NCBI RefSeq assembly: GCF_016808095.1
Contig: NC_068974.1
Location: 34,778,090-34,842,089 of the forward strand
Direction of reading: 5' to 3'
Source: Vigna angularis
Taxonomy: Eukaryota > Streptophyta > Magnoliopsida > Fabales > Fabaceae
Length of the DNA: 64,000 bases
Part shown: positions 1 to 12,122 of the stretch, in pieces
Position numbering within the stretch: position 1 is the stretch's first letter
Layout: each line of letters begins with the position of its first letter
The notes under the pieces: generated by a model
Databases searched by the model: none
Told to the model about the DNA's origin: nothing
The model's input: the letters and a program-made list of their open reading frames with translations, nothing else
Program-made: the position numbers and the translations under genes

Positions 1-4
1 GAAG

Positions 5-180
5 TGTTAGATATATTATCTTTATTTTATATTTATCTTTTATCTTTAGTTAGTTTGTTATTATTTCTTATTTTTATTTTGGGCTTAGTCTATATTTCTT
101 CTATTATAAATAGAGGACCCTATGTGTATATTAAAAAAAAGGGAGATTAATCTCATATATAGTTTTCACTGTATTCAACA
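5..180 (+). mobile_element. LTR-like sequence with TATA box
   Basis: The segment opens with TGTTAGATAT and closes with TTCAACA, so it has the TG...CA ends of a retrotransposon LTR. A plus-strand TATA-like motif, TATTATAAATAGAGG, lies near 104-118. No target-site duplication can be read, because only four bases precede it in the window. It adjoins decayed gypsy pol on the opposite strand, so it may be a separate solo LTR rather than the LTR of that element. Confidence 0.35.
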
Positions 181-339
181 ATATATATTCTTAGACTCGT
201 ATAATTAGTGTATTGACAAATTCAACTAATATCTAATGTTTGGTTCGTCTAACCAAGAAAAGGTGTCTGACACACTCATCTAATGTGTATTACTGCACTC
301 ATCTAATGGCTATGAACAACTAGCATATAATCCTAAACC

Positions 340-1498
340 AATCACCCCTCCTTAAGGTAATCCTTATCCTCAAGTAGTAAAGTTAGGAAACTTCTTCTTT
401 AAATCAAAGAAGAATTCCCAAGTTGCATCCTCTAGCAGAAGATGCTTCCATTAGACAAGAACCTTAGTAACAACCTTGTTTCGCCTCTTGACTTTCACCA
501 TTTCTATGATCGCCTATGGATATTTGATTCTTGATTCTTCAGCATTCCTTGGATAATGAGTTGATGTGCTAGCTTTTCCTACAAACTTCTTCAATTGGAA
601 CACATGAAACACTTTATGAATGAGTGACCCAACTGTTAATTGGATCTTGTAGGCTACTTCTCCAACCTTATCGGTTATAGTATAAGGTTCCTAGTATTTT
701 AGAGCTAATTTGGCACTACTTCTAAACATTACCGAGATTTCTATAAGGATGCAATTTCACAAACACTAAATCTCCAATTTCAAAGACCTATCGAACCTAC
801 TATTGTCAGCTAGTTGCTTCATTAATGTGCTGCCAAATAAGATCAAGGACCGAGAGTGGTTGTAGCAACCCAGAAGAGGCAAAATTATCATACTTACATT
901 GATGGAAGGTAGTGCATTAATGGACAAATCTTTTAACATCCTTACACAATCCTTTCCAATACATCACAATCTTGACTCTTTATAAGCGACATATATTCCT
1001 GAATGATTGTCACATGATGAAGAATGCAACCAATCAAGTATTTCCCTTCTCAATTAAAGATTTCTACCAATGACCAACTTCCCTTTGCTCCTTAGTTCTC
1101 CACAGTCCAAGAGAAATCCTTATGTGAATAAGGATTTATCATAACTTTAGTAATCAGTTTTTGTAAAGCATCATCACCCTGCCAATATGCTTTGATTTTC
1201 TCTATATCAGATTATGGTTGGTGTGTAGAGATAGTAGCACATTCAAACCTTGAAAGTGCATCAATAGCTTGGTTTTCAATTCCTTCTTATATTCAATAAT
1301 GAAATCAAATTCCATGAATTTTACCAACCATTTTTGTTGGAAAGTTCCTACCTCCACTCTTGAAGCATCCATCTCCACTACAAAAGTCTTTGTAAAATCA
1401 TATAAGGCCAATATAGGTGTCTGGCTTAATTGATACTTAAGACACTGAAATGTCAACTTAGCTTCATCAAACCAAGAAAAAATGTCTTTCTTTAACAT
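340..1498 (-). pseudogene. Decayed Ty3/gypsy pol (RT/RNase H to integrase C-terminus)
   Basis: Read on the minus strand, this stretch holds broken pieces of a Ty3/gypsy polyprotein in the expected order. At 1202-1498 an open stretch has FSWFDEAKLTFQCLK, then PILALYDFTKTFVVEMDAS, the RNase H start, then by internal deletion KWLVKFMEFDFIIEYKK. Nearer 340-800 other frames give GEVAYKIQL, IHKVFHVFQLKK and EDATWE, which match the integrase C-terminal region of chromovirus-like elements. Stops and frameshifts separate the pieces, so no functional protein is made. Identification rests on family motifs known from plant gypsy elements. Confidence 0.75.
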
Positions 1499-1503
1499 GT
1501 TTT

Positions 1504-2792
1504 TAACATGAAGACTATGAATATAATTGAAGAATAATTTAGTAAATTAAATAAGTTTTTTTTTTTAATTTTACAAAATGCTAAAGTCGTTGGACAACCT
1601 AGACAAAATTCTACATCTGTAATTTTTGTTTTTATTATTTTTGTATTTTGGACTTTAAGTTTTATTTTAAGATTTTTAAGTTTTGTTAAACTTAGTAATT
1701 ACCAAAAACTTACATAAATCTTTTTTGAGTCATATTATATACATTTAATTTGAAAAAAGAATTTCTTAATTCTTAAATTGAAACTCTTAGATTCTTAAAA
1801 AAACTAAAATTCTTAAAAAAACTAAAATTTAATACATAGTAAATCTTCACTTAACTTACCAATCTATTATACTTAACTTATCAATCTATTATACCGCTTT
1901 GATTTTATTTGACATTGTACCTTTCATCCATGAAATGGTATCGCTCACCTATCCAACATACCCAACACAGATCACGTAACATTCTCCCAAACCTTTCACC
2001 AAACAAAGTCTCACCCTTTCGACCAGGTTCCATTTTCCATCATAAAAAAACTTAACCATTCATTTTTTTCGGAAACAATATTTCTAGAAAACTTATTCCA
2101 GAAACATATTCCGAACATTTTTTTTTCTGGTAATATATTCCAGATTTCCTTATCTGAGACCTACACCTCCTCTATTTCCAATTTCTTATTCCGGTGAATT
2201 TTCAAATAACTCACTTTGGTAAGAAAAATACATGCCAAAAATCTTAACAAAGCCAACAAATTGAAGGTGAAGATAAAAATGCAACTATGCATGGTGAGTG
2301 AGAGGGAGAAGCCACAACTCCAAGAAAAAAAGGGTAAAAAAATATTTGAGGGGGTGCAGAAAGAAATTGCCTAATTTTTGCACTTAGTAGTTTTTAAAAG
2401 GATATTTTACTCTTTATATGTGATTTTTGGATTATTTGTTGAGGAAATCTTTCAGAAAAAAAAATCAAATTTTTCATAACAATATCTAAAACAGGAATTT
2501 TGGAATACGCTTTTCAACAATATGAGATACATTGTGCAATCAGCTTTATGAAAAAAAAGGTATAGAATGAACTTTTCGAAATATATAATAAACTTTCTGA
2601 AACAAACTTTTCAAAATGCATGAAATATATTTCGAAACTAATTTTTCTAAAACAGGTTTTTTAGAACATGAAGAACTCTCTCTTCCCTTCTTTCACAGTG
2701 CAGTTGAAAACAAAAGTGAAAGAAGTGTTTCGAAAATTTATTCAAAAAACCTATTCTTCTTCTTGTTCCCGAAAACATATTCCAAAATTGAT
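1504..2792. other. Gene-free AT-rich stretch with TTCCAGAA-type imperfect repeats
   Basis: No credible coding region is seen. From about 2060 to 2780 short words such as ATTCCAGA, TTTCGAAA and AAACATATTCC recur imperfectly, giving a loosely repetitive texture. A GGGGGTGCAGAAAG motif at about 2350 resembles GGGTGCAGGAAG just right of the next element. Confidence 0.4.
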
Positions 2793-2797
2793 GGGTG

Positions 2798-4681
2798 TGT
2801 AACATCCCAAATTCTCACATTAATGTAACAACCCAACTTTTTACATTAATGTAACATCCCAAATTTTCACACTTGATAATTAACATTACATTTACGGTAA
2901 CATTCCGTAATCTCACCCTTTAAAATTTCCTAGTTAATATAAGTCTATACATGTAAAAAGATTCTAATTATAGTTCTTCTACTCCTCCCTTTCCTTGGCA
3001 CTATGTGAGGCGACATTCCTTCATCTGCTCCCGTATAACGAATTATACGATCATCGCACATACCCAAACACAAAACACAAACAAGTAGGGTGAGCTAACA
3101 TGCAACAAATCATTTAAAACATGTATAATTACCTTGATATAAACATCATATAATAATTATGTTCGACACCCTCATACCACAATCCCTATTAGACACTCGT
3201 CTCACAATACCCAATAGACACCACAATACCCAATAGACACTCATCCGGATGATACGTTGATGAGCGGTCACGGGAGGTTATGCACTTGGAATGACTTCTA
3301 CTTCTTCTTACAAATACACTTCCAAAATACTTCATACCATTCACAAGGTTAGTCCCCTCACTATGTCCAAAACCGGCACATAGACCAGGACCTCCTGCTC
3401 CTCTCACCACATAATTCATCCCTCTCTACTTGAGACTAGATGATTATTAGAGTATCAGGATAACCTCCAACTACGGGACCCTCAACATCAACATATACAC
3501 AAATACTATAATATTACTGAATCTCTCCACGAGACTCATGCCATACTCATATTCCTCAACTCATATTATACCATTACGAAATCTACCCCTAATCCTCATA
3601 CACATACCCTGACATTACAGAATCTCTCCGCGAGACTCATACCATACTCACATTCCTCGACTCATATTATACCCTTACGACATTTCCCCGTAATATTCAT
3701 ACATGTGTAGATGCATAAATTCAAATCAAATAAACTTCAATCATTTCAGAAATCATACAAACTGAATATATTCCAACAAGATATATTACATGATAATTTA
3801 ACAGTACATAATCTGTACACAAGATTTAAGTTAAAAACCTGTCGAGTAGACTTCCAGGAAAGAGAGGTGCGTCACAATGGACAACTTAAGTACCAAGTCT
3901 TTCCTTAGCCAAAGTGTTCCTCAACTAGTTTTTAACAAATTTCTTATTAACAGATTCAAAACAACAGCATATAATATTTATACCGAATATCAATATAGAT
4001 AAACATACAGTAAGCATTAACAATATTCATACATAATTTCAAGACATGAATAGTAATAAAACAGTACTAAATCATAATATAAAAGCTTAGAAAAGTTAGC
4101 TCCCCTACCTCTATTCCAGATTCCTCTTGATCTGAATTTATTTCCCCGAAACCCTTCAGAACCTCTACTCTTCTTGCAACTAAAAATTTCTCCCTAGCTC
4201 TTTCTTCTCTATTTCTCAAGCTCTCACTTGATTCCTCTTTTCTTGGTGCAAAATACCCTTCCCTCCTATGGCTATTTATAGTAAAAAAAAAATTTACTAT
4301 TCATTAATATTTTAATATTATTTATTATTTTAATATTATTTAAAAATAATATTTCAATCATTTTCTCACCAAATCTGATCCTAATTTCTACCTACTACTT
4401 ACTTCCATGCTAAGGAATCCAAATGCTGAAAATTTATTTTTACTATTTACTATTCACTTTTACTATTCACTTTTTACTATTCACTTTTTACTATTCACTA
4501 TTCAATTTTTACTATTCGATTTTTTTAAAAATTTACTAAATAAGTTATCAAAAATTTTAACTTCTCCTTATAAAATTACTATAATTTTATATCCAAAATT
4601 TATATTTTTCTATCCATTAAAATTATTATTACTAATAAAATGCTAAAATTTACTATTATAAATTTTTTCATGGGTTTTACA
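2798..4681 (-). mobile_element. Solo LTR, 1.88 kb, with 5-bp target duplication GGGTG
   Basis: The unit begins TGTAACATCCC and ends GGGTTTTACA on the plus strand. It is flanked by exact GGGTG copies at 2793-2797 and 4682-4686, the 5-bp duplication typical of LTR integration. On the minus strand the sequence GGCTATTTATAG at about 4270 reads as a CTATAAATAGCC TATA box followed by a purine-rich leader, so the LTR is oriented minus. It contains a roughly 107-bp tandem duplication (3510-3710) and runs of TTTACTATTCAC (about 4430-4520). A block at 3280-3420 matches a block in the LTR-like unit at 13412-16164. No internal retroelement genes are present, so it is a solo LTR of an unclassified family. 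Confidence 0.8.
3510..3710. repeat. Two tandem ~107-bp units inside the solo LTR
   Basis: The sequence from AATATTACTGAATCTCTCC onward is repeated with changes as ACATTACAGAATCTCTCCG. Both copies continue with a GCGAGACTCAT/ACGAGACTCAT segment and then CTCATATTATACC. The period is about 107 bp. Confidence 0.7.
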
Positions 4682-4686
4682 GGGTG

Positions 4687-6399
4687 CAGGAAGCAATATT
4701 CTATTTTTAATAACTGATGAAACCAATTGATCCATTAGCATCAATTTCAACCCAATTAAAAATAAATAAAACAACAGCAAAAAAAATTGAAATTAGATAG
4801 GAATTGTGAAAAAAGAAAAATGAGCTCAGGTGGATTTGTCACAATGAATGTAATTTTTTTACAAGAATAAAGGAAAATCTGAATGGAATGTTTGTTTTTT
4901 ACAATTATGTTATGATGTTAATGATCTCAAAATTAATTAGGTCTGTTTATTTAAGCTTTTTTAGATTAACTATTTTTAAATAAAATAATTATGTAATAAT
5001 AATTTTTCCATGTTTGAATAAATTTGTTTAAAAAGTAGAAATGGAAAATTGTTGTTATTATTTTGTATAAACATTTTGGAGCTGATTTAAAAAACTGCAT
5101 AATAGAGTGAACAATTTATTTTTGATATTATTTTTTCAAGCACAAACAAACGTACCCGTTGACAAACAAACATCAATTAAGTAAAATACCAATATTTTTA
5201 TTAAAACACATATGATTTAAATAAAAATATCACATTGAATATTTATTTTAAATGGTGTGAAAAGGAAAAGGTAATATTTATCATTTTTTATATTACATTT
5301 AATTATCATATTAATTAGATAATATATTTATACTATTTTTTTATAAATTTAATCATATAATAATAATTTTATTATTCTTGATTATCATAAAAAATTGAAC
5401 ACAATTACGTGTATGACATGCGTTTTCACTGATATCTATTATGATTATCATAATATAAAACATTCTTTATCACTACAACTATATTATTGAGTTTTTTTTT
5501 CATTTTTATTAAATTAATTATATTTTAAAAGGAATAAAAAATGTATATACACTAAAAATATAATTCAGCACAGAGAATATTTAATGATTTAAGAGATATT
5601 TATTTAAATATGTTATAATAGCTAATTTTTATTTCAATATGTAAATTAATGCGCAAAATTATATATTAAAACCCACCATCCTAAAAAAGAAAAGGGTGAA
5701 AAAAAATTTCCATTAATTTATCATAACTAACTTTGTTGACATATCATTTACACAAAATAAAAAAATGATCAAAATATATGAATGTTAATAAATTAAGTTT
5801 TGAATACTAATAAAAATTATGTTTAATGAATTTTATAGAAATTTATTTATATATTTTTACCCTTTTCAATTAAGTTTTTATTTAAATTAATTAATTTTAT
5901 ATTCTGGTCAAATCAAATGGGCAGATCGGGTTGGAAACTTGTTTTCTAGAGGGATGGAATGACCCAATTTATAAAGTATTATCATCATTTTGATGTAATT
6001 TCTTCATAAAAATAAACAAGTTTTAAAAAATGTATACATATAAATATGTTGTGCTTATTATAAAGAAGTCACGATGACACAATTTCATGCACGTTTTTAA
6101 ACTTTTTTAAAAAAGAAATCGTATAGAAAGTTATGCTATATTATAACACAATTTTTTTACAATAATTTTATGCAATGAAGTCATATTATGCAACCAGAAA
6201 GAAATCTCTTTCAAATGTCATGTTCCTTCTAAGAAAATAGTAGTGAAATTAAAAAATACACTTGATTATTTTATTAATAAAAATTATATTATAAATTTTT
6301 ATTAATTGAGTTTTATTTTATAATAATTATTATTTTTTAAAATTTCTTTTTCACTTTTTTCTCTATTTTGTCTGTTTAAAGATCAAAATATGTAATGAG
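4687..6399. other. Gene-free AT-rich intergenic stretch
   Basis: Very AT-rich sequence with short poly-A and poly-T tracts and no recognisable coding exon. The only structure noticed is a weak inverted repeat pair, described separately. Confidence 0.5.
4940..5158. repeat. Possible MITE with imperfect terminal inverted repeats
   Basis: GGTCTGTTTATTTAAGC at the left end and the reverse complement of CACAAACAAACGTACC at the right end agree at roughly two thirds of positions. They enclose about 220 bp of non-coding DNA. No clear target-site duplication was found. Confidence 0.3.
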
Positions 6400-6757
6400 T
6401 GTGACATCCGGGCACTGACGAGGGCGGGGAGTGACGCCGGTGCAAGAGGCATGGTGCAGGGGCACAGACAAGGAGCGGCTCCTGGCAGCTTCGGGTGGAA
6501 GGGGTACATGGACGAATCGAACATACACCGAAATGAGAGGGATCTGGAGACTGTATAGGTATGGGACTATACGGTTGAAGGATAGCTTAAAGGGATTGAT
6601 TTGGCTACTCATATCACCAAATGCATTTGTTTTTCGGTAGCCTGACTCATAAGAACTCCATGGTTAAGCGTGCTTAGCCTGGAGTAATTACACTGGAAAG
6701 CCTAGTGGTGATCTGTGGGGGCAGTCGATGGTCCCTGTGAGTTGCCGGGACGTTACA
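6400..6757 (+). mobile_element. Cassandra-type TRIM solo LTR (5S-derived)
   Basis: The unit runs TGTGACATCC...GACGTTACA and is flanked by exact ATGAG copies at 6395-6399 and 6758-6762. It matches the LTRs of the element at 42504-43365 almost throughout. Near 6645-6690 it carries 5S rRNA-like sequence including AGAACTCCATGGTTAAGCG and the box-A-like GTTAAGCGTGCT. Compared with the other copy, about 60 bp are missing after GAGTAATT, and these include the box C segment GGATGGGTGACC. The internal RNA polymerase III promoter is therefore probably broken. GC content is far above the flanks. Confidence 0.88.
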
Positions 6758-6781
6758 ATGAGACTTTTCAAAAAAGTCTTT

Positions 6782-6905
6782 ATTAATCCTACTAAAGTGG
6801 AAGCAGTAAGGAATTGACTACTTCCTTAGACCCTCAAATAGTGGAGAGGTTTTCTAGAGTTAGTAAGCTATTATAGAAGGTTTGGGCAGCGATATAGCAC
6901 CACAA
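6782..6905 (+). pseudogene. Ty3/gypsy reverse-transcriptase fragment, decayed
   Basis: One plus-strand frame reads NPTKVEAVRN, then stops, then WRGFLELVSYYRRF. This is the conserved gypsy segment between reverse transcriptase and RNase H (consensus DPxKxEA... and FLGLxxYYRRF). Several in-frame stops show it is dead. The Cassandra solo LTR sits about 25 bp upstream, so Cassandra may have landed in this older element. Confidence 0.7.
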
Positions 6906-8696
6906 CCAAATTTCTATATCATTCACGAAACATTATAAGATTTAATGATACGTGCTTTGATCTTGTCGTAAATCCTTTGAATTGTAAATGTTATTCTCAC
7001 GTTCTCCTCATATATGTTTAAGAGATAGTCCTCTATCATACTCTTCTTCTTGAAGAAAATTTATCTTCAAACTTACAAATTCTTTATCATTCTCCTCTGT
7101 TTGGAGAGAATTTGACCTAAATTCTAGAAGATCATATGCATAAACATAAATCAAAGACACAAATATAAAATAATCCAAAATAGAAATTCTACTAAAATGA
7201 GATTTGGATCCTCGAAGAGGCCAATCTCTTATTATCAAAGACTTTGGAGGTCGACATCCAAGGTCAAGTATCCACCAACACAAATCATCAAACATTTTTA
7301 AATTAAAGATGCAATGCTCAAAAAAAATTCAAAACAATATTGCCCAAATAAACACTCGAACTATAAGTATGACTTTAATTGTCTTTAGATTTCTTAAAGA
7401 TAGACAAGCAAGCTAACTCATGTACATATATTTCTAAACTTGCATCCTTACCCATAGATTGGTTGGGAATGGATAAACAAACTAACTCATGTGCATTTAT
7501 TTCAAAGTTTGTGACCAAACTAATAAAACAGTTTTAATTTTCTAAAGTAATTGACAAACAAACTAACATAGTATCAAACAAAGATTCATTGAATTATAAG
7601 TTTGTGTCTTCGTTTTTTTATCATCCTTTCTTTCTTCCATTATTTTTGTCATTCTCATTGATGAATAAATATATCATAGGTAATAGCATTCTTTCTTCAT
7701 CCATTCTCCTTTTTTATAAACAATTCTTTCCCAAACAGTAAAACAAAACGAGATAAATTAGTACTTTTTTAAATGACAAATAAAAATTACAATAAATGCC
7801 TAAAAACTCTAAAACTGAATTCCAAAATTAGTATATATTGTTGTTCGACTGCATTACTTATATTTGAATTTTCAGCAAATCATCTTATAATACTCAACAT
7901 TAACTTTGAAACTCAACGTCATCTCCTTAATTTCTTTCTATCTAACTACAAAAATATCAAATTCTATATTATACAACTTCTCTGTTCTTTATTATATAAT
8001 TTAAGATTTACATAAAATTTCATACATAATAAATATATAAATGATATGTAATTATAATAAAACTAAACATTTATCATATATTTATATTTAAAGCAAATTT
8101 CCAAAATATTCTAAACTAGTAATATATTGTTATTATCAAACAATATAAATATATTGATATACAATATTCCTAAATATATTGATATCATATACTAATCGAT
8201 TATTCTCATAAATATTCAAAGAATTGATACATTTTTCATTTCTTTCTCTTAAAAACTGAAAACTCTGTTATTACAATATAATAAATTCAACTCTTAAAAA
8301 CCTTATACTATGTTTTAGAAACATTTAATCTAAATCCAATAACGCCTGAATCCGATAAAAAAACATTTTGTAAATCTGTTGTTCGAAGCCAATGTAAAAA
8401 CAAAGTGCTTCTTTCTCATAACTTGTTTATTTAAATTGATTTAAAAACTTAAAAAATAATTAATTTTGAAGACATACTTTTCTAGTACAGTATCCACACG
8501 CAAATCAATAAAAATAATACTACGTTAATTAAAACCACTCACGTTTTTTCAATACAAATTTATAACATTAATTCAAATTTATCTGAAGTTTATTAAATAA
8601 TTTATTCTCATTATTTCCTTTTCATTTGATTTCATTTTTCCCGAAACTTATTTCGAAATAGTCGTGAACGAATTGACTAATTAGAGAAATAAAACA
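6906..8696. other. Gene-free stretch, possibly more retroelement debris
   Basis: No exon with family similarity was recognised. The part up to about 7420 is less AT-rich than the surroundings and may be further debris of the neighbouring gypsy element. The remainder is ordinary AT-rich intergenic DNA. Confidence 0.4.
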
Positions 8697-8701
8697 AATA
8701 A

Positions 8702-8866
8702 TGATAATTTGACAACAAATTTTTATAACGTTTTAATATCATCTACGTGTCAGTAATTGATTTAAAAGTACTGCACAATTAATAATAATAATCATAAACA
8801 CTAATATAAATCAATCATAAAATAACACGTAGATAATATTAAAATATTATGAAAATATCATTATCA
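8702..8866. mobile_element. Small MITE, ~165 bp, long inverted ends
   Basis: The left end TGATAATTTGACAAC and the right end read in reverse complement (TGATAATGATATTTTC) start inverted repeats of roughly 65 bp. Both arms share a segment like TCTACGTGT near the centre. AATAA occurs at both borders (8697-8701 and 8867-8871), a possible target duplication. Relatives appear to be present near 38761-38934 and perhaps 57740-57890. Confidence 0.55.
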
Positions 8867-8871
8867 AATAA

Positions 8872-11777
8872 AAAATTTTCAAGGTGAGGTAATCCTTAAT
8901 TAGAACTTTTTTTATGATAGTGATGTTTGGTACTATGAAACCGTGTACTAAAAAGCATTTAATATTTTCAGAAGTTAGGCTGATTTTACTGTTGCATCTC
9001 TTCGCTCGTAATAAAATAAGCACATCAATTGCAGTACTCTTAAAGTATATATTATATTACAATAAAATAGTTAAAATTGAATTTTAAACATGTAAATTTT
9101 CCATAGACCACTGAAAAACAGTGCATTTATTTGACTCTGAACATTCTAGATGGTAGCATCATGACAAAGCAGAGAACTTGGAAGTTTATTAATTCGTCAA
9201 TGGCTAATTAATTATCTTTTAGTTCAACTTTCTTCCTTTATTCTTTGTAGTTATCTCTTAATTGTTATATGAGAATGCTGATTCAACATTGATTTTGCAG
9301 GTTAAAAAGAGAGAAATAGAATGAATAAACATGATCATGAATGATGTAATAATATTTTTTTTACCAAAAGCTTATGAATAATTAATTATGAAAAAGGCAC
9401 GTTTATGTTTTTAAAAAGGATCATTTTTATAGTATAATTAAAATATTTTTTCACCAATAACACAAAAAATAAACTTCATCGTCATTATTTTAGAAATTAT
9501 ACTTGCAATAAATTCTAAACAGTAAGTTAAAGATGCGCAATAATATTTATGTCTACAATATATTAAAAAGATTTTATTATACAATATTTTCATATTATAT
9601 TTACTAATGTTTTATTATCTAGAATGGATCAATATCTTTTCAAAGAATAGTCGTTCAATACTTTCTCTTCTAAGCTATTTTTTCTTTGTCAATATCTATT
9701 AGTGAGTATTTGTTAAATGTTTTCTAATGTTAAAGTTAGGACTTTTATTTATAATTTTTAAAATGAGTATTTTTATAGTTTTTAATTATGATTCAAACTC
9801 TATTAATCTTCATTCAAGGTTTAATCAGAATAATTTTCTATTTTAAGCTATTTTATTTTGATCTCTCAATTTTTTTTTGATAAAAATATTATATCGATTA
9901 ATTTCATTAAAATACTATTTTTGACTGATTGACTGTCAGACTAACTTATTAATTACTTAAACTCAATCATAAGTAGAATTTTAATGTTTGCGTATAGAAG
10001 ATGTTGATTAACACACAAATTAATAATAACGTATGTCAATAAACAACACCCATTTTATAACAAACATATGTCAATGAACACCAGAAACTTGACTTTTATA
10101 TATAACTTTTCGTCTCTATGAAATAAAATATAGAACTATATTAATGATTAAATATTAACAATCTTATAATTAGTATTTATATTTTTATGTATTTCGTTAT
10201 AAAAAATAATAATCAATTTAATTTTAAAACATAAGAGCATATTTTATTTGAAGAATAACATATAAATAGATTATCGAGATTAATACAAATAAGATTGTTA
10301 GATATAATAGTTTGTTAGAAATGTTATACACATAATAACCTTCTATTACGGTTAGCTATTAGTGTCGCAGATTTAGATTTTATTTAGGATATAAGAAGAC
10401 ATTTGTTAATATCTAGTTAATATAAAGTTAAAAATATATACTTTTTCAATAATATGTCTCAATTTTAAATGTCGAATGATATTGTTAGAGTTAATTATCA
10501 TACGTATAAAATATTATCCGTTTCAAAAACTAAAGTTCTAAGAATTTTATCTTTTAATGATATTTCAGAAGATAGAAAAAGAAAAAAATATATTTAAAGT
10601 GTCTTACGTCTCTACTTATAAACTATATGTAATTATTAGATGTGATGAGAAAAAATTCCGAATAGCACACATAACAGTTTTTTTTCTCTTTTATGCCAGC
10701 TCATAATGTACGAATATTATAATGTTTTTTTTACCACATTACACGCAACCCATTTTATGCCAAGATAATTTACAATGAGTATTGGTTAAAAAATGTGAGC
10801 GTGGAAAGGTTTAATTGATAAGAAAGTTGAAATTCTATTACACATAAAACATAATTTTTTTTAAGGGTCAAAATAAGTTAACAAAATATAACTTGGCCTA
10901 ATAAGAGTAGGTGACCCTGTAAAAGGATATAATAATTGGAATGATATGTCAAAAACTCTCAAAAAAAATTCAGACAAAAAACAAAGAAAAACATTATAGA
11001 AAATATTACTTCTTTTCTTAACATAAATTACTATATTAATATTCTTTTGAACCATTTGAAAAATAATTTTCTTATAATAAATCACGTCCAACCATATACT
11101 CTTGCAATAGAGTTTGAGAATTTCATCTTAATAAACAATCGAACCACTACTTGTGGGAACTTAGAGATAACTACATTAAGGAAAACCTTTTTTTTTTCAC
11201 ACCCCTATTTAGGGTATTATTATAATGTATATTTGGGTTGAAAAAAAAAAGAAAAAATAAATAAGTACTATATATGGGGTCTTCCTTTGTAGGTGTTATT
11301 CTTTGTTGGAAAACTATGGCCCTCATATTTGGAAGATGGCAAGAGACACGTTCTCTACTAGTTAGGGAAGAAGAAGCCAATTTAGGAATCCAAGTCAAAA
11401 AGAGAGGAATGTGTTTTGTAGTTCAATCAAGGGTGCAAGATCACTTACACTGTCTTCAAAGTTTACCCTTTATCAATGATAAGCATGTGCATGTACAATC
11501 ATTCTTCTCAACCTTCATCTTCATCTATGAGTTATAATCAACATTCTCTTGTTCTTATCAAGTTTCTCACCATGTTTTATGTTTGAGTGTGACTTCTATG
11601 CACAATCAATGAACCTTTCCATGGGAATGGAAAAAGGGTGTGTGTCTCATCTTAGCTCATAATTGAATGAGATTATATTCATGGCTTTGGATTGATTCTT
11701 GCACAAATAGGTTACCCACTAAACACTATTAAGTATATTGTAATAATATAAGAAAAATCACTTCATGTTTATAACAA
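8872..11777. other. Gene-free AT-rich stretch
   Basis: No recognisable gene or transposon ends. Short open frames here have compositions expected of AT-rich non-coding DNA. A segment at about 11270-11540 is open for 87 codons but shows no family motif that I recognise. Confidence 0.4.
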
Positions 11778-12122
11778 GGGTTAAATATGTTTTTTATCTT
11801 TAACTTTTATTGAAAATTGGAATTAGTCTCTCTTTGAAACTTTGGACCAATTTAGTCCCCAAACTTTAGAAATGTGTGAATTTAGTCATTTTAACTAAAT
11901 TTTGTCAGTTAACATTGAAGCAAAAATGTGTCAAACGGTGTAAACAACTCAAATGCTATCATGAAATACACTTGAAACATCAAATAAACCTAACAAAATT
12001 TAGTTAGAAGGACTAAATTCACATATTTATAAAGTTTTGGGACTAAATTAGGCCAAAGTTTTGAAGAGACAGACTAATTCCAATTTTCATTGAAAGTTAA
12101 GGGACCAAAAATATATTTAACC
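11778..12122. mobile_element. Foldback MITE (GGGTTAAATATG family), copy 1
   Basis: The left end GGGTTAAATATG and the right end ATATATTTAACC are inverted. The inversion continues inward for about 150 bp through words such as GGAATTAGTCTCTCTTTG and CCAATTTAGTCCC. The 345-bp unit is thus almost one long palindrome around a short centre containing GTCAAACGG. It has no coding capacity. The same family is seen at 31992-32367 and 39434-39783. A 9-bp duplication at copy 2 suggests mobilisation by a Mutator-type transposase. Confidence 0.75.

Noticed and set aside
3189..3419. 76-codon minus-strand frame MNYVVRGAGGPGLCAG
   Set aside because: It lies within the solo LTR. Similarity to the block at 15450-15650 is at DNA level and the frame is not preserved there.
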